Notes: a model not told the origin generated them from the letters alone. A DNA stretch of 64,000 bases from Variovorax paradoxus (GCF_018614915.1 NZ_JAGGNU010000016.1:1-64000); one strand, 5' to 3'. Positions 16,870 through 24,940 are shown, numbered from the stretch's first letter. Translations and numbers: made by a program.

Positions 16870-17880
16870 ATGAAGATAGCAGTCATCGGCGCAGGCGCGA
16901 TCGGCGGCCTGGTGGGAGCGAAGCTCGCGCTGGCCGGCGAGGACGTCACGTTCATCGTGCGCGGGGCCAACCTCGACGCCATCGCCACCCACGGCTTCAA
17001 GCTCATCGCGGCCGACGGCGGGGAGCAGGTGGCGCGCAACGTGAAGGCCACCGACCGTTACGACCAGGCCGGCGTGCAGGACATCGTCATCCTGGCGATG
17101 AAGGCGCACCAGGTCGAGGCGGTGGCAAACGAGGTGCCGAAGCTCTTCGGCCCCGAGACCGTGGTGGTGACGATGCAGAACGGCATCCCGTACTGGTACT
17201 TCCAGAAGCACGGCGGGCCGCTCGAAGGCAGCACGGTGAAGAGCGTCGATCCGCACGGCGTGGTCAGCGCAAGGATTCCGGCCGAGCGGGTCATCGGCTG
17301 CGTGGTCTACCCCGCCTCCGAGCTGGTCGCGCCGGGCGTCGTGAAGCACATCGAAGGCGATCGCTTCCCGGTCGGCGAACTGGACGGCGCGTCGAGCGAG
17401 CGCGTGAACCGCGTGGCGGCCTGCTTCGCCAACGCGGGCTTCAAGGCGCCGGTGCTCGACAACATTCGCGCCGAGATCTGGCTCAAGCTGTGGGGCAACC
17501 TGACCTTCAATCCGATCAGCAGCCTGTCGCATTCGACGCTGGTCGACATCTGCCAGTACCCGCTCTCGCGCGAGCTCGCCGCCGCGATGATGCGGGAAGC
17601 CCAGGCCGTCGCGCACAAGCTGGGCATCGAGTTCCGCGTGTCGCTGGAAAAGCGCATCGCCGGTGCCGAGAAGGTGGGCAAGCACAAGACCTCGATGCTG
17701 CAGGACGTGGAAGCCGGCCGTGCCCCGGAGATCGATGCGCTGGTGGGCGCGGTGGTCGAGCTGGCCCGGCTCACCGACACGCAGACGCCGCACATCGATA
17801 CCGTGTACTCGCTGGTCAAGCTGCTGGCGCGAACGATGGAGGACCAGCGCGGGCAGGTCCGCCTGCGCGAGATGGCCTGA
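16870..17880 (+). CDS. Ketopantoate reductase (PanE/ApbA) family protein
   Basis: This NADPH-dependent 2-oxoacid reductase has 336 residues. The N-terminal Rossmann motif is AVIGAGAIGGLVGAKLAL, with AMKAHQVEAV carrying the conserved lysine and MQNGIPYWYF after it. The C-terminal helical domain has EIWLKLWGNLTFNPISSLS with the catalytic-type lysine and the KHKTSMLQDVEAGRAPEID signature. AAGGATC precedes ATG 16870. True PanE is about 300 residues; the longer form and its place between a FAH-fold enzyme and a pyruvate kinase suggest reduction of another 2-oxoacid or a 2-oxo/3-oxo carboxylate. Pantothenate synthesis remains possible. Confidence 0.85.
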   Translation: MKIAVIGAGAIGGLVGAKLALAGEDVTFIVRGANLDAIATHGFKLIAADGGEQVARNVKATDRYDQAGVQDIVILAMKAHQVEAVANEVPKLFGPETVVVTMQNGIPYWYFQKHGGPLEGSTVKSVDPHGVVSARIPAERVIGCVVYPASELVAPGVVKHIEGDRFPVGELDGASSERVNRVAACFANAGFKAPVLDNIRAEIWLKLWGNLTFNPISSLSHSTLVDICQYPLSRELAAAMMREAQAVAHKLGIEFRVSLEKRIAGAEKVGKHKTSMLQDVEAGRAPEIDALVGAVVELARLTDTQTPHIDTVYSLVKLLARTMEDQRGQVRLREMA

Positions 17881-17890
17881 GGCGCCGGCC

Positions 17891-19309
17891 ATGAGACGCG
17901 CCCGCAGCGCCAGGATCGTCGCCACGCTCGGCCCGGCCACCTCGGACGCGCAGGCGATCCGCGCCTTGTTCGAGCGCGGCGTGGACGTGTTCCGGCTCAA
18001 CTTCAGCCACGGCACGCAGGCCGATCATGCGCAGCGGCTGGAAACCATCCGCGGCCTGGAGAAGGAATTCGGCCGGCCGATCGGCGTGCTGCTGGACCTG
18101 CAGGGCCCGAAGCTGCGCCTGGGCAGCTTCGAGGGCGGCAGGGCGCAGCTCGAGGCCGGCGCACACTTGCGCCTCGACATGAACAAGACGCCTGGCGATG
18201 CCCGCCGCGCGCCGCTCCTGCACCCCGAGATCTTCGCCGCGCTCCAGACCGGCACCGAGCTCCTGCTCGACGACGGCAAGCTGCGCCTGCGGGTGGACAG
18301 CCACGGCGCCGACTTCGCCGAGACCACCGTGCTCGTCGGCGGGCCGATCTCGGACCGCAAGGGCGTCAACGTGCCGAGCGTGCTGCTGCCGATCTCGCCG
18401 CTGACCGCGAAGGACCGCAACGACCTGGCCTTCGGACTCGCGATGGGTGTGGACTGGGTCGCGCTGTCCTTCGTGCAGCGGCCCGAGGACATCGAGGAGG
18501 CGCGCGCCCTCATCGGCACGCGCGCCTGGATCATGGCCAAGCTCGAGAAGCCGGCCGCGATCGAGCACCTGGACGGCATCGTCGCCCTGTCCGACGGCAT
18601 CATGGTCGCGCGCGGCGACCTCGGCGTCGAACTGCCGCCCGAGCAGGTGCCGGAACTGCAGCGCCTCATCGTGCGCGCCTGCCGCAAGGGCGGCAAGCCG
18701 GTGGTAGTGGCGACGCAGATGCTCGAGTCGATGATCGCCTCGCCGGTGCCGACGCGGGCCGAAGTCTCCGACGTCGCGACCGCGGTCTACGACGGCGTGG
18801 ACGCGGTGATGCTGTCTGCCGAGTCCGCCTCGGGCAAATACCCGCTGGAGGCGGTCGCGATGATGGACCGCATCGTCGCGCGCGTGGAGGCCGATCCCTC
18901 CTACCGCGCAGGCATCGACGCCACGCATGCCGCGGCAGAGGCGACCACCGCCGACGCGGTCTGCGCCTCGCTGCGCAACGTGGCCGGGCTGCTCTCGCCG
19001 GCCGCCACCGTGACCTACACCTCCTCGGGCTTCACCAGCCTGCGCGCCGCGCGCGAGCGGCCCGCGGTGCCGATCCTCAGCCTGACACCCGACATCGCCA
19101 CCGCGCGCCGCATGGCCATGGTCTGGGGCGTGCATGCGGTGCTGGTCGACGACGTGCACGATGTGGCCGAGATGATCGAGTGCGCCTGTCGCGTCGCGCG
19201 CGCGGAGGGATTCGCCGAGCCGGGCGACGACGTGGTGGTGGTCGCGGGCCTGCCCTTCGGCCAGTCGGGCACGACGAACCTGCTGCACGTGGCGCGCATC
19301 GCGCGCTGA
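17891..19309 (+). CDS. Pyruvate kinase (TtuE-like, accessory type)
   Basis: The enzyme turns phosphoenolpyruvate and ADP into pyruvate and ATP. ATG 17891 gives 472 residues. Visible motifs are RIVATLGPAT, RLNFSHG, LLDLQGPKLRLG, and the substrate/Mg region MAKLEKPAAIEHLDGIVALS with ARGDLGVEL, then VVVATQMLESMI. It lies ten bases after the PanE-like gene. Accessory pyruvate kinases of this kind occur in tartrate and glycerate pathways (TtuE), where glyoxylate-derived carbon arrives as phosphoglycerate. The link to C2 acids here is by context. An inverted repeat follows at 19337-19361. Confidence 0.9.
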   Translation: MRRARSARIVATLGPATSDAQAIRALFERGVDVFRLNFSHGTQADHAQRLETIRGLEKEFGRPIGVLLDLQGPKLRLGSFEGGRAQLEAGAHLRLDMNKTPGDARRAPLLHPEIFAALQTGTELLLDDGKLRLRVDSHGADFAETTVLVGGPISDRKGVNVPSVLLPISPLTAKDRNDLAFGLAMGVDWVALSFVQRPEDIEEARALIGTRAWIMAKLEKPAAIEHLDGIVALSDGIMVARGDLGVELPPEQVPELQRLIVRACRKGGKPVVVATQMLESMIASPVPTRAEVSDVATAVYDGVDAVMLSAESASGKYPLEAVAMMDRIVARVEADPSYRAGIDATHAAAEATTADAVCASLRNVAGLLSPAATVTYTSSGFTSLRAARERPAVPILSLTPDIATARRMAMVWGVHAVLVDDVHDVAEMIECACRVARAEGFAEPGDDVVVVAGLPFGQSGTTNLLHVARIAR

Positions 19310-19336
19310 GCCGATCCGCCCCGAGGGCCCTTTTTC

Positions 19337-19361
19337 TTGAATGCAGAATTGTTGCATTCAA
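19337..19361. promoter_or_regulatory. 9-bp inverted repeat TTGAATGCA / TGCATTCAA
   Basis: TTGAATGCA (19337-19345) and TGCATTCAA (19353-19361) are exact complements separated by seven bases. The element lies after the pyruvate kinase gene and upstream of the second 78-residue protein gene. The T-run lies before it, not after, so it is a better operator than terminator for the plus strand. It does not fit TTGA-N6-TCAA. Confidence 0.4.
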
Positions 19362-19443
19362 CTGGCAATAAATCTCGTTTTACTTAGGGGGAAGTCCACC
19401 CGAACATGGAGCCATTCCAACCGCTCCAATTCAGGAACTCCCC

Positions 19444-19680
19444 ATGTCCATTCTTCAACGATCATTTGGCTCGAGCGCCGCCGACGCCCGGTCCCGTGCG
19501 CTCAGGACCTTGGCCGCCGAGGCCAGCGCACTCGTCAAGGCCTTGCTGAATCCGGGCAAGCTCATCGAGGAAGTCGAGCAGATGCGTGCCTTGCACCTTG
19601 CGGCGAATCGCGTCGAGGCCAGCAACGCGGCCCGCGCCGCCTGGCTGCGGTCGCGCGCCGCGCGCATCGGCCTGCGCTGA
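19444..19680 (+). CDS. Uncharacterised 78-residue protein (paralogue 2)
   Basis: The protein has the same length as the one at 3297-3533 and is clearly related: LAAEASALVKALLNPGKLIE, then EEVEQMRALHLAANRVEAS and a final RIGLR. CAGGAACTCCCC before ATG 19444 closely resembles CAGGAGTTCCCTT before paralogue 1, so the leader is conserved too. It is predicted soluble and helical. It stands tail to tail with the OxlT gene (two-base gap). Upstream, TTTTACTTAGGGGGAAGTCC may be a decayed form of the GGGTTTACCC element. Function is unknown; an accessory role in the oxalate-type regulon is inferred only from the repeated association. Confidence 0.72.
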   Translation: MSILQRSFGSSAADARSRALRTLAAEASALVKALLNPGKLIEEVEQMRALHLAANRVEASNAARAAWLRSRAARIGLR

Positions 19681-19682
19681 GC

Positions 19683-21029
19683 CTAGGACTGCTGTTGGCT
19701 CTGCGCGATGTGCTTGCGCCGCATCGGACGCAACACGAACCACGCCATCAGCGCCGCGGCGGCATTGACTGCGCTGGCGGCGATGAAGACGGCCTGCCAG
19801 CTGCCGGTGGCCGCGGCGAGCACGCTCGACAGCGGCACCAGCAGCGCGGCCGTGCCCTTGGCGGTGTAGAGCATGCCGGCGTTCGACGCCGCGTACCTGG
19901 AGCCGAAGGTGTCGGCGCAGGTCGATGGGAACAGGCTGTAGATCTCGCCCCAGGCGAAGAACACGATGCCGGTCAGCACGACGAAGAGGATCGGGTTCTG
20001 GCCGTAGTGATAGAGCATCAGGATGCCCACCGATTCCAGCGCGAATGCGATGAACATCGTCTGCTCGCGCCCGATCTTGTCGGACACCCAGCCGAAGAAG
20101 GGCCGCGTCAGGCCGTTGAGCACGCGGTCGATCGCGAGTGCGAAGGTCAGCGCGGGCAGCACCAGCCCCATGATGTTCACCGGGACGTCCATGATCTTGA
20201 AGTCCTTGGCGATCGGCGCGAGCTGTGCCGTGGCCATCAGGCCGCCGGCGGCCACCATCACGAACATCGCGTACATCACCCAGAAGACGGGCGACCTCAG
20301 CACTTCGGCGGGCGCATAGTCGCGGTGCGATTGCTGGACGTTGCGGCTGTTCGATGCCTTCGCATGGTCGGGGGCCCGGGTCAGCGCCCAGGCCAGCAGG
20401 AAGACGATCAGCCCCTGTCCGATGCCGAAGTAGAGGAAGGCCGTCTCGTAGCCGTGCGAGTGGATCATCGCGGAGATCGGGATGATCGTGAGCGCCGACC
20501 CGGCGCCGAAGCCGGCCGCGGTCATGCCCGCGGCGAGGCCTCGTCGATCGGGGAACCACTTCAAGGCGTTGCCCACGCAGGTGCCGTAGACCGCGCCGGC
20601 GCCGATGCCGCCGATCGCCGCGGCGATGTAGAGCACCGGCAGCGTCGAGGCCACCGAATTGAGCACCCACCCCAGACCGCACAGGACACCGCCCACCAGC
20701 ACCACCGGGCGCGGGCCGAAGCGGTCGACCAGGTAGCCTTCGATCGGCACCAGCCAGGTCTCGGTGAGCACGAAGATCGTGAACGCCACCTGGATCGCGG
20801 CGCGGCTCCAGCCGTGCTTGTCGGCGATCGGATTGACGAACAGGGTCCAGCCGTACTGAAGGTTGGCGATCATCGCCATGCATACGATGCCGATCAGCAG
20901 CTGGCCCCATCGGTAGGTGTCGGATCGGGTGGACGCCTCGCGAAAGCCTTCCGAGGTGGGATACATCGCGGCTGGATTGGAACCAGCGATCGTGCTGATC
21001 GTGCTGATCGTGCTTGTGGGCCGAGTCAT
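19683..21029 (-). CDS. oxlT: OxlT-type oxalate/formate antiporter (MFS, OFA family)
   Basis: This major facilitator of 448 residues with 12 predicted helices exchanges oxalate for formate in its best-known relatives. OFA marks include IANLQYGWTLFVNPIADKHG in helix 1 and TETWLVPIEGYLVDRFGPR. The late helix SNAGMLYTAKGTAALL holds the lysine matching Lys355 of OxlT, and NGLTRPFFGWVSD carries an arginine near the Arg272 position. AGGA stands before the start at 21029. The N-terminal tail contains a tandem repeat (Ser-Thr-Ile). The promoter region holds an FNR-type box and a GGGTTTACCC half, linking it to the oxc operon. The exact substrate is inferred. Confidence 0.85.
   Translation of the reverse strand: MTRPTSTISTISTIAGSNPAAMYPTSEGFREASTRSDTYRWGQLLIGIVCMAMIANLQYGWTLFVNPIADKHGWSRAAIQVAFTIFVLTETWLVPIEGYLVDRFGPRPVVLVGGVLCGLGWVLNSVASTLPVLYIAAAIGGIGAGAVYGTCVGNALKWFPDRRGLAAGMTAAGFGAGSALTIIPISAMIHSHGYETAFLYFGIGQGLIVFLLAWALTRAPDHAKASNSRNVQQSHRDYAPAEVLRSPVFWVMYAMFVMVAAGGLMATAQLAPIAKDFKIMDVPVNIMGLVLPALTFALAIDRVLNGLTRPFFGWVSDKIGREQTMFIAFALESVGILMLYHYGQNPILFVVLTGIVFFAWGEIYSLFPSTCADTFGSRYAASNAGMLYTAKGTAALLVPLSSVLAAATGSWQAVFIAASAVNAAAALMAWFVLRPMRRKHIAQSQQQS
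20988..21014. repeat. Three tandem 9-bp units in the oxlT start region
   Basis: GATCGTGCT occurs three times without interruption. On the coding strand it encodes repeated Ser-Thr-Ile in the cytoplasmic N-terminal tail. The unit is a multiple of three, so length change would not break the frame. Confidence 0.8.
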
Positions 21030-21121
21030 GGGTTTGTCCTGTGTTGTCGTGGAGATCCGGGGATCTCGGGTATGTGGAACAGTCGCGTCGATGACTGTCG
21101 GACGGAGCGACTCAAAAACTC

Positions 21122-21135
21122 TTGATCGCAGTCAA
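21122..21135. promoter_or_regulatory. FNR/Crp-type operator upstream of oxlT
   Basis: TTGATCGCAGTCAA fits TTGA-N6-TCAA with one mismatch in the inner arm. Its centre is 99.5 bases before the oxlT start, the same spacing as the box before tctC. The regulator at 7950-8558 is the likely reader. Confidence 0.55.
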
Positions 21136-21160
21136 GTTCACAAACCACGTTGGCTGGTAT

Positions 21161-21173
21161 TTAGGGTAAACCC
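21161..21173. promoter_or_regulatory. GGGTTTACCC-type half element upstream of oxlT
   Basis: TTAGGGTAAACCC (GGGTTTACCCTAA toward oxlT) repeats one arm of the inverted repeat at 3576-3605. In both promoters it lies farther from the transporter gene than the FNR-type box. It is AT-poor and shared, so a bound protein or core promoter element is likely. Confidence 0.45.
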
Positions 21174-21215
21174 GATAATCGAACCCAGTCCCCCTTTCAA
21201 TCTCCTGAACGCCCC

Positions 21216-21374
21216 ATGAACAACACCGCATTGGATTCCACCGCGCTCAAGGCCAACTCGTGGTCCAGCGCCAACAAGGTCCTGCGCGACTTGATCGCCG
21301 CGATGCCCATCGTGATCTTCATCAAGGCGATTCGAAGGGCACGATCTGCGCAATCAGCGACGCGCCGTCGCTGA
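21216..21374 (+). pseudogene. Short ORF, possible remnant of a truncated gene
   Basis: An ATG at 21216 opens 52 codons: MNNTALDSTALKANSWSSAN, then KVLRDLIAAMPIVIFIKAIR before turning Arg-rich where it runs antisense into the end of the LysR gene. The first 38 codons look like the start of a real membrane or transport protein, and the rest looks like noise. No good ribosome binding site was found. It may be the stump of a gene cut by deletion, or chance. Family not recognised. Confidence 0.25.
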
Positions 21375-22248
21375 GCAGAAAGTCCTTGAAGGCCTGCGCC
21401 ACCGGCGGCAGGCGCTTGGTGCGCCGATGCACGACGTACCAGTTCAGCATCAGCGGGAATCCCTCCACGTCGAGCACGTGCAGGCTGCCGGTCTTCAGTT
21501 CCTGGCTGATCGTGTGCGCCGACACGAAGCTCACGCCCATGCCCGCGATCACGGCCTGCTTGATCGTCTCGGTGCTGGGGATCTCCATCGCGATGTTGAT
21601 GTCGCGCAGATCGCCGCCGAAACCCTCCTCCATCGAGTTCCAGGTGTCCGAGCCCTTCTCGCGCACCACGAAGGGCTCGCGCATCAGCCGCGCCCGCGGG
21701 ATCTTCTTCGCGCCGGCCAGCGGATGGCTCGGCGCCGCGACGATCACGTAGGGATGCGGCGCGAACGGTTGATTGACCGTGTCCATGTCGGTCGGCGGCC
21801 GCACCATGATCGCGAGGTCGGTGAGGTTCTCGGCGATGTGGGTCAGGAGGCCCTCGCGGTTGTGGACCGTGAAGTTCAGCGTCACGCCGCGATGGCGGCT
21901 TGCGAACTCCACCAAGAGGCGCGGAAAGAAATAGTCGCCGGCGCTGATCACGCCCACGTTGAGCTTGCCGCCCGAGACGCCCTTGAACTGCGTCATCGCG
22001 TTCTCTGCCGCCTCGAACTGCTGGATGATGGCGCGGCTGAGCTGCAGCAGTTCCGCGCCGGCCGGCGTCAGGTAGATCTTCTTGCCGAACTGTTCGAACA
22101 GCACGTTGCCGGCATGTTCTTCGAGCTTTCGAACCTGCGTCGATACGGCCGGCTGCGTGAGGTGCAGCTCTTCTGCCGCGCGCGAAAAACTCAGGAGGCG
22201 TGCGACCGCCTCGAAGACCTTCAACTGGCGCAGGGTCGCATGCTTCAT
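21322..22248 (-). CDS. LysR-family regulator (CbbR-like)
   Basis: This LysR regulator of 308 residues starts at 22248; a 39-codon upstream extension lacks family similarity. The winged helix-turn-helix is LRQLKVFEAVARLLSFSRAA followed by ELHLTQPAVSTQVRKLEE, and the C-terminal part is the two-lobe effector domain (GVISAGDYFFPRLLVEFASR at the start). Sequence style is closest to the CbbR/CfxR branch. Its own stop lies about 290 bases from the oxlT start and its start faces the membrane protein and ltnD. It could control ltnD-otnKCI or oxlT; effectors of relatives are metabolites such as NADPH or sugar phosphates. Confidence 0.92.
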   Translation of the reverse strand: MKHATLRQLKVFEAVARLLSFSRAAEELHLTQPAVSTQVRKLEEHAGNVLFEQFGKKIYLTPAGAELLQLSRAIIQQFEAAENAMTQFKGVSGGKLNVGVISAGDYFFPRLLVEFASRHRGVTLNFTVHNREGLLTHIAENLTDLAIMVRPPTDMDTVNQPFAPHPYVIVAAPSHPLAGAKKIPRARLMREPFVVREKGSDTWNSMEEGFGGDLRDINIAMEIPSTETIKQAVIAGMGVSFVSAHTISQELKTGSLHVLDVEGFPLMLNWYVVHRRTKRLPPVAQAFKDFLLSDGASLIAQIVPFESP

Positions 22249-22348
22249 CGGGAAGGCATCGTACCGTGCGCCTTGCGGCGAACCGCGAGCACCGCGATGG
22301 ACCGTTTTCTCGCGCGTTGCAGTCGACGGATTTCTGCCGCCCAGACTC

Positions 22349-22672
22349 CTAAGACACCCAGGCACCCTGCAGGAGCTTGGCCTCTGCCACGCGCCCCCGG
22401 TGCGCCTCGAGCAGCGACTCGTAGTACATGCACAGCGGCATCGCGACGAACACCATGCCCGCGACGTAGATGACCAGGCCCATGACCGGGAAATCCGAAC
22501 TCCCCCAGTAGGGGATCGAGGCGGCCGCCGCGCCCACGGCGATCACGGCGATCACGAGCTGCAGCGCATGGCGCAGCAAATTGGTCCGCAGATAGCCGGG
22601 GTGGTCGTACCCGTCGCGCTCCAGGCTGGAGTCTTCGCTCCGGTCGTCGCCCTTGTCTCCATCGTCGTCCAT
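22349..22672 (-). CDS. Small inner-membrane protein, unknown function
   Basis: This 107-residue protein starts at 22672 with AAGGA five bases before. Residues 1-25 are acidic (DDDGDKGDDRSEDSS) and charged. Two membrane helices follow: LQLVIAVIAVGAAAASIPYW and MGLVIYVAGMVFVAMPLCMY. A short soluble tail (LLEAHRGRVAEAKLLQGAWV) ends it. No family is recognised. It is divergent from ltnD and may be transcribed with the LysR gene 100 bases downstream. Confidence 0.6.
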   Translation of the reverse strand: MDDDGDKGDDRSEDSSLERDGYDHPGYLRTNLLRHALQLVIAVIAVGAAAASIPYWGSSDFPVMGLVIYVAGMVFVAMPLCMYYESLLEAHRGRVAEAKLLQGAWVS

Positions 22673-22680
22673 GGTTTTCC

Positions 22681-22709
22681 TTGGTTGAGGGGCTACCGGT
22701 TCTTATCAT
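22681..22709 (+). promoter_or_regulatory. Candidate sigma-70 promoter for the ltnD-otn operon
   Basis: TTGGTT (22681-22686) and TATCAT (22704-22709) are separated by 17 bases. The -10 matches five of six consensus bases; the -35 keeps TTG. Start would fall near 22716, about 57 bases before ltnD. Confidence 0.35.
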
Positions 22710-22772
22710 GTGGCCCGGACACGGGTCAATGCGGAAGTCCCGGGGGCCCTCATTCATCACTCAGGAATCTCC

Positions 22773-23675
22773 ATGAAAAAAGCAGGACTCATCGGCCTGG
22801 GCGCCATGGGCGCGGGCATCGCGGCCACGCTGCGCGGCAAGGGCTACGAGATGCACGTGTGCGACGCGCGCCCCGGCGCGGCGCTCGCCTTTGCCGAGCA
22901 GGGCGGCGTCGCGTGGGCCACGCCCGCGCAGGTGGCGGCCGAATGCGAGCTCGTCGTCTCGGTCGTGGTCAATGCCCAGCAGACCGAGGCGGTGCTGTTC
23001 GGCGAAGCCGGCGCGGCCGCGGCAATGAAGCCCGGCAGCGTGTTCGTGATGTGCTCGACGGTGGACCCCAACTGGTCCATCGCGCTCGAGGAGCGCCTCG
23101 GCGCCGTCGGCATCCACTACATCGACGCGCCGATCTCCGGCGGCGCCGCCAAGGCCGCGAGCGGCCAGATGACCATGATGAGTTCCGCCAAGCCCGAGGC
23201 CTACGCCCGGGCCGACGCGCTGCTCGATGCCATGGCCGGCAAGGTCTACCGGCTGGGCGATCGCGCGGGCGCCGGCAGCAAGGTGAAGATCATCAACCAG
23301 CTCTTGGCCGGCGTGCACATCGCGGCGGCCGCCGAGGCCATGGCGCTGGGCCTGCGCGAGGGCGTCGCGGCCGAGGCGCTGTACGAGGTGATCACGCACA
23401 GCGCCGGCAACAGCTGGATGTTCGAGAACCGCATGGCCCACGTGCTGGCCGGCGACTACACGCCGCTGTCGGCGGTCGACATCTTCGTGAAGGACCTGGG
23501 CCTGGTGCTCGACACCGCGCGCGCGAGCAAGTTTCCGCTGCCGCTCGCCTCTACCGCGCACCAGATGTTCATGCAGGCCTCGACCGCGGGCTTCGCGAAG
23601 GAAGACGACAGCGCGGTGATCAAGATCTTCCCGGGCATCGAACTGCCCGCCACTTCGAACAAAGACAAACCATGA
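22773..23675 (+). CDS. ltnD: L-threonate/hydroxyacid dehydrogenase
   Basis: This beta-hydroxyacid dehydrogenase of 300 residues oxidises L-threonate (or D-erythronate) to 2-oxo-tetronate with NAD+. ATG 22773 follows AGGAATCTCC. The Rossmann motif is GLIGLGAMGAGIAATL. The substrate signature is DAPISGGAAKAASGQMTMM, the catalytic lysine lies in KVKIINQLLAGVH, and VKDLGLVLD closes the domain. It heads a gene set matching the described LtnD-OtnK-OtnC-OtnI pathway and overlaps otnK by ATGA. Confidence 0.92.
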   Translation: MKKAGLIGLGAMGAGIAATLRGKGYEMHVCDARPGAALAFAEQGGVAWATPAQVAAECELVVSVVVNAQQTEAVLFGEAGAAAAMKPGSVFVMCSTVDPNWSIALEERLGAVGIHYIDAPISGGAAKAASGQMTMMSSAKPEAYARADALLDAMAGKVYRLGDRAGAGSKVKIINQLLAGVHIAAAAEAMALGLREGVAAEALYEVITHSAGNSWMFENRMAHVLAGDYTPLSAVDIFVKDLGLVLDTARASKFPLPLASTAHQMFMQASTAGFAKEDDSAVIKIFPGIELPATSNKDKP

Positions 23676-24940
23676 CGATCCTGCTCGGCTGCATCGCCGA
23701 CGACTTCACCGGCGCCACCGATCTCGCCAACAACCTGGTGCGCGCCGGCATGCGCGTGGTGCAGACCATCGGCGTGCCGGCCGGGCCGTTGAGCGCCGAA
23801 GTCGATGCGGTGGTGGTGGCGCTCAAGTCGCGCACCATCGCGCCGGCCGATGCGGTGGCGCAATCGCTCGAAGCGCTGCGCTGGCTGCAGGCCCAGGGCG
23901 CGCGGCAGATCTACTTCAAGTACTGCTCCACCTTCGACAGCACGCCCGAGGGCAACATCGGGCCGGTGACCGAGGCGCTGATGGATGCGCTCGGCTGCGA
24001 CTTCACCATCGCCACGCCCGCCTTCCCCGACAACAAGCGCACCGTCTTCAAGGGCTACCTGTTCGCCGGCGAGGTGCTCTTGAACGAGAGCGGCATGCAG
24101 AACCATCCGCTGACGCCGATGACCGATGCCAACCTGGTGCGCGTGCTGCAGGCGCAGACGCGGCGCAAGGTGGGGCTGATCGACCATGTCGCCGTGGCGC
24201 GTGGCGCCGAGGCGATTCGCGAGCGCATCGCCCGGCTGCGCGCCGAGGGCGTCGGCATCGCGATCGTCGACGCGGTTTCGAACGACGACCTGCTGCGCCT
24301 GGGCCCGGCGCTGGCGGACATGCCGCTGGTCACGGCCGGCTCCGGCGTCGCGATCGGCTTGCCGGCCAACTTCGGCCTTGCGCCTTCGTCCGCCGCCAGC
24401 GCGCTGCCTGCGGCGGCCGGCCTGCAGGCCGTCGTGTCCGGCAGCTGCTCGCTTGCCACCAACCGGCAGGTGCAGCACTTCATCGCCAGCGGTCGGCCGG
24501 CGCTCGCGATCGATCCGCTCGCCATCGCCGCCGGCGTGGACGTGGCGGCGCAGGCGCTGGCCTGGGCTGCGCCGCTGCTCGCATCCGGCCCGGTGCTGGT
24601 CTATTCGACGGCCGAGTCGGGCGCCGTGAAGTCGGTGCAGGGCCGGCTCGGCACCGAGCAAGCCGGCGCGATGGTGGAGCGCACCATCGCCGCCATCGCG
24701 CGCGGGCTGGTCGCGCTCGGCGTGCGCCGGCTCGTGGTGGCCGGCGGCGAGACCTCGGGCGCCTGCGTGCAGGCGCTGGGCATCGCGCAGATGCAGATCG
24801 GCCCGCAGATCGATCCCGGCGTGCCGTGGTGCCATGCCCTCGCGGAGGCGGCCGGCGGTGAGGGCCTGCACATCGCGCTCAAGTCGGGCAATTTCGGCAC
24901 CGACGATTTCTTCACCAAAGCCTTTACAGTTCCTGGATGA
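23672..24940 (+). CDS. otnK: 3-oxo-tetronate kinase (four-carbon acid sugar kinase, DUF1537)
   Basis: This kinase phosphorylates 3-oxo-tetronate at C4 with ATP. The 422 residues start with GCIADDFTGATDLANNLVRAG, the family's substrate domain, include YFKYCSTFDSTPEGNIG, and end with the nucleotide domain (VVAGGETSGACVQALGI and LKSGNFGTDDFF). ATG 23672 overlaps the ltnD stop and its own stop overlaps otnC by ATGA, so all three are translationally linked. Length fits OtnK. Confidence 0.95.
   Translation: MTILLGCIADDFTGATDLANNLVRAGMRVVQTIGVPAGPLSAEVDAVVVALKSRTIAPADAVAQSLEALRWLQAQGARQIYFKYCSTFDSTPEGNIGPVTEALMDALGCDFTIATPAFPDNKRTVFKGYLFAGEVLLNESGMQNHPLTPMTDANLVRVLQAQTRRKVGLIDHVAVARGAEAIRERIARLRAEGVGIAIVDAVSNDDLLRLGPALADMPLVTAGSGVAIGLPANFGLAPSSAASALPAAAGLQAVVSGSCSLATNRQVQHFIASGRPALAIDPLAIAAGVDVAAQALAWAAPLLASGPVLVYSTAESGAVKSVQGRLGTEQAGAMVERTIAAIARGLVALGVRRLVVAGGETSGACVQALGIAQMQIGPQIDPGVPWCHALAEAAGGEGLHIALKSGNFGTDDFFTKAFTVPG

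Noticed and set aside
19337..19361. Counting the TTGAATGCA inverted repeat as a fourth FNR-type box
   Set aside because: Arm spacing and sequence do not fit TTGA-N6-TCAA.
19341..21125. 594-codon plus-strand frame across oxlT
   Set aside because: Antisense to a clear 12-helix transporter; His/Arg-rich noise.
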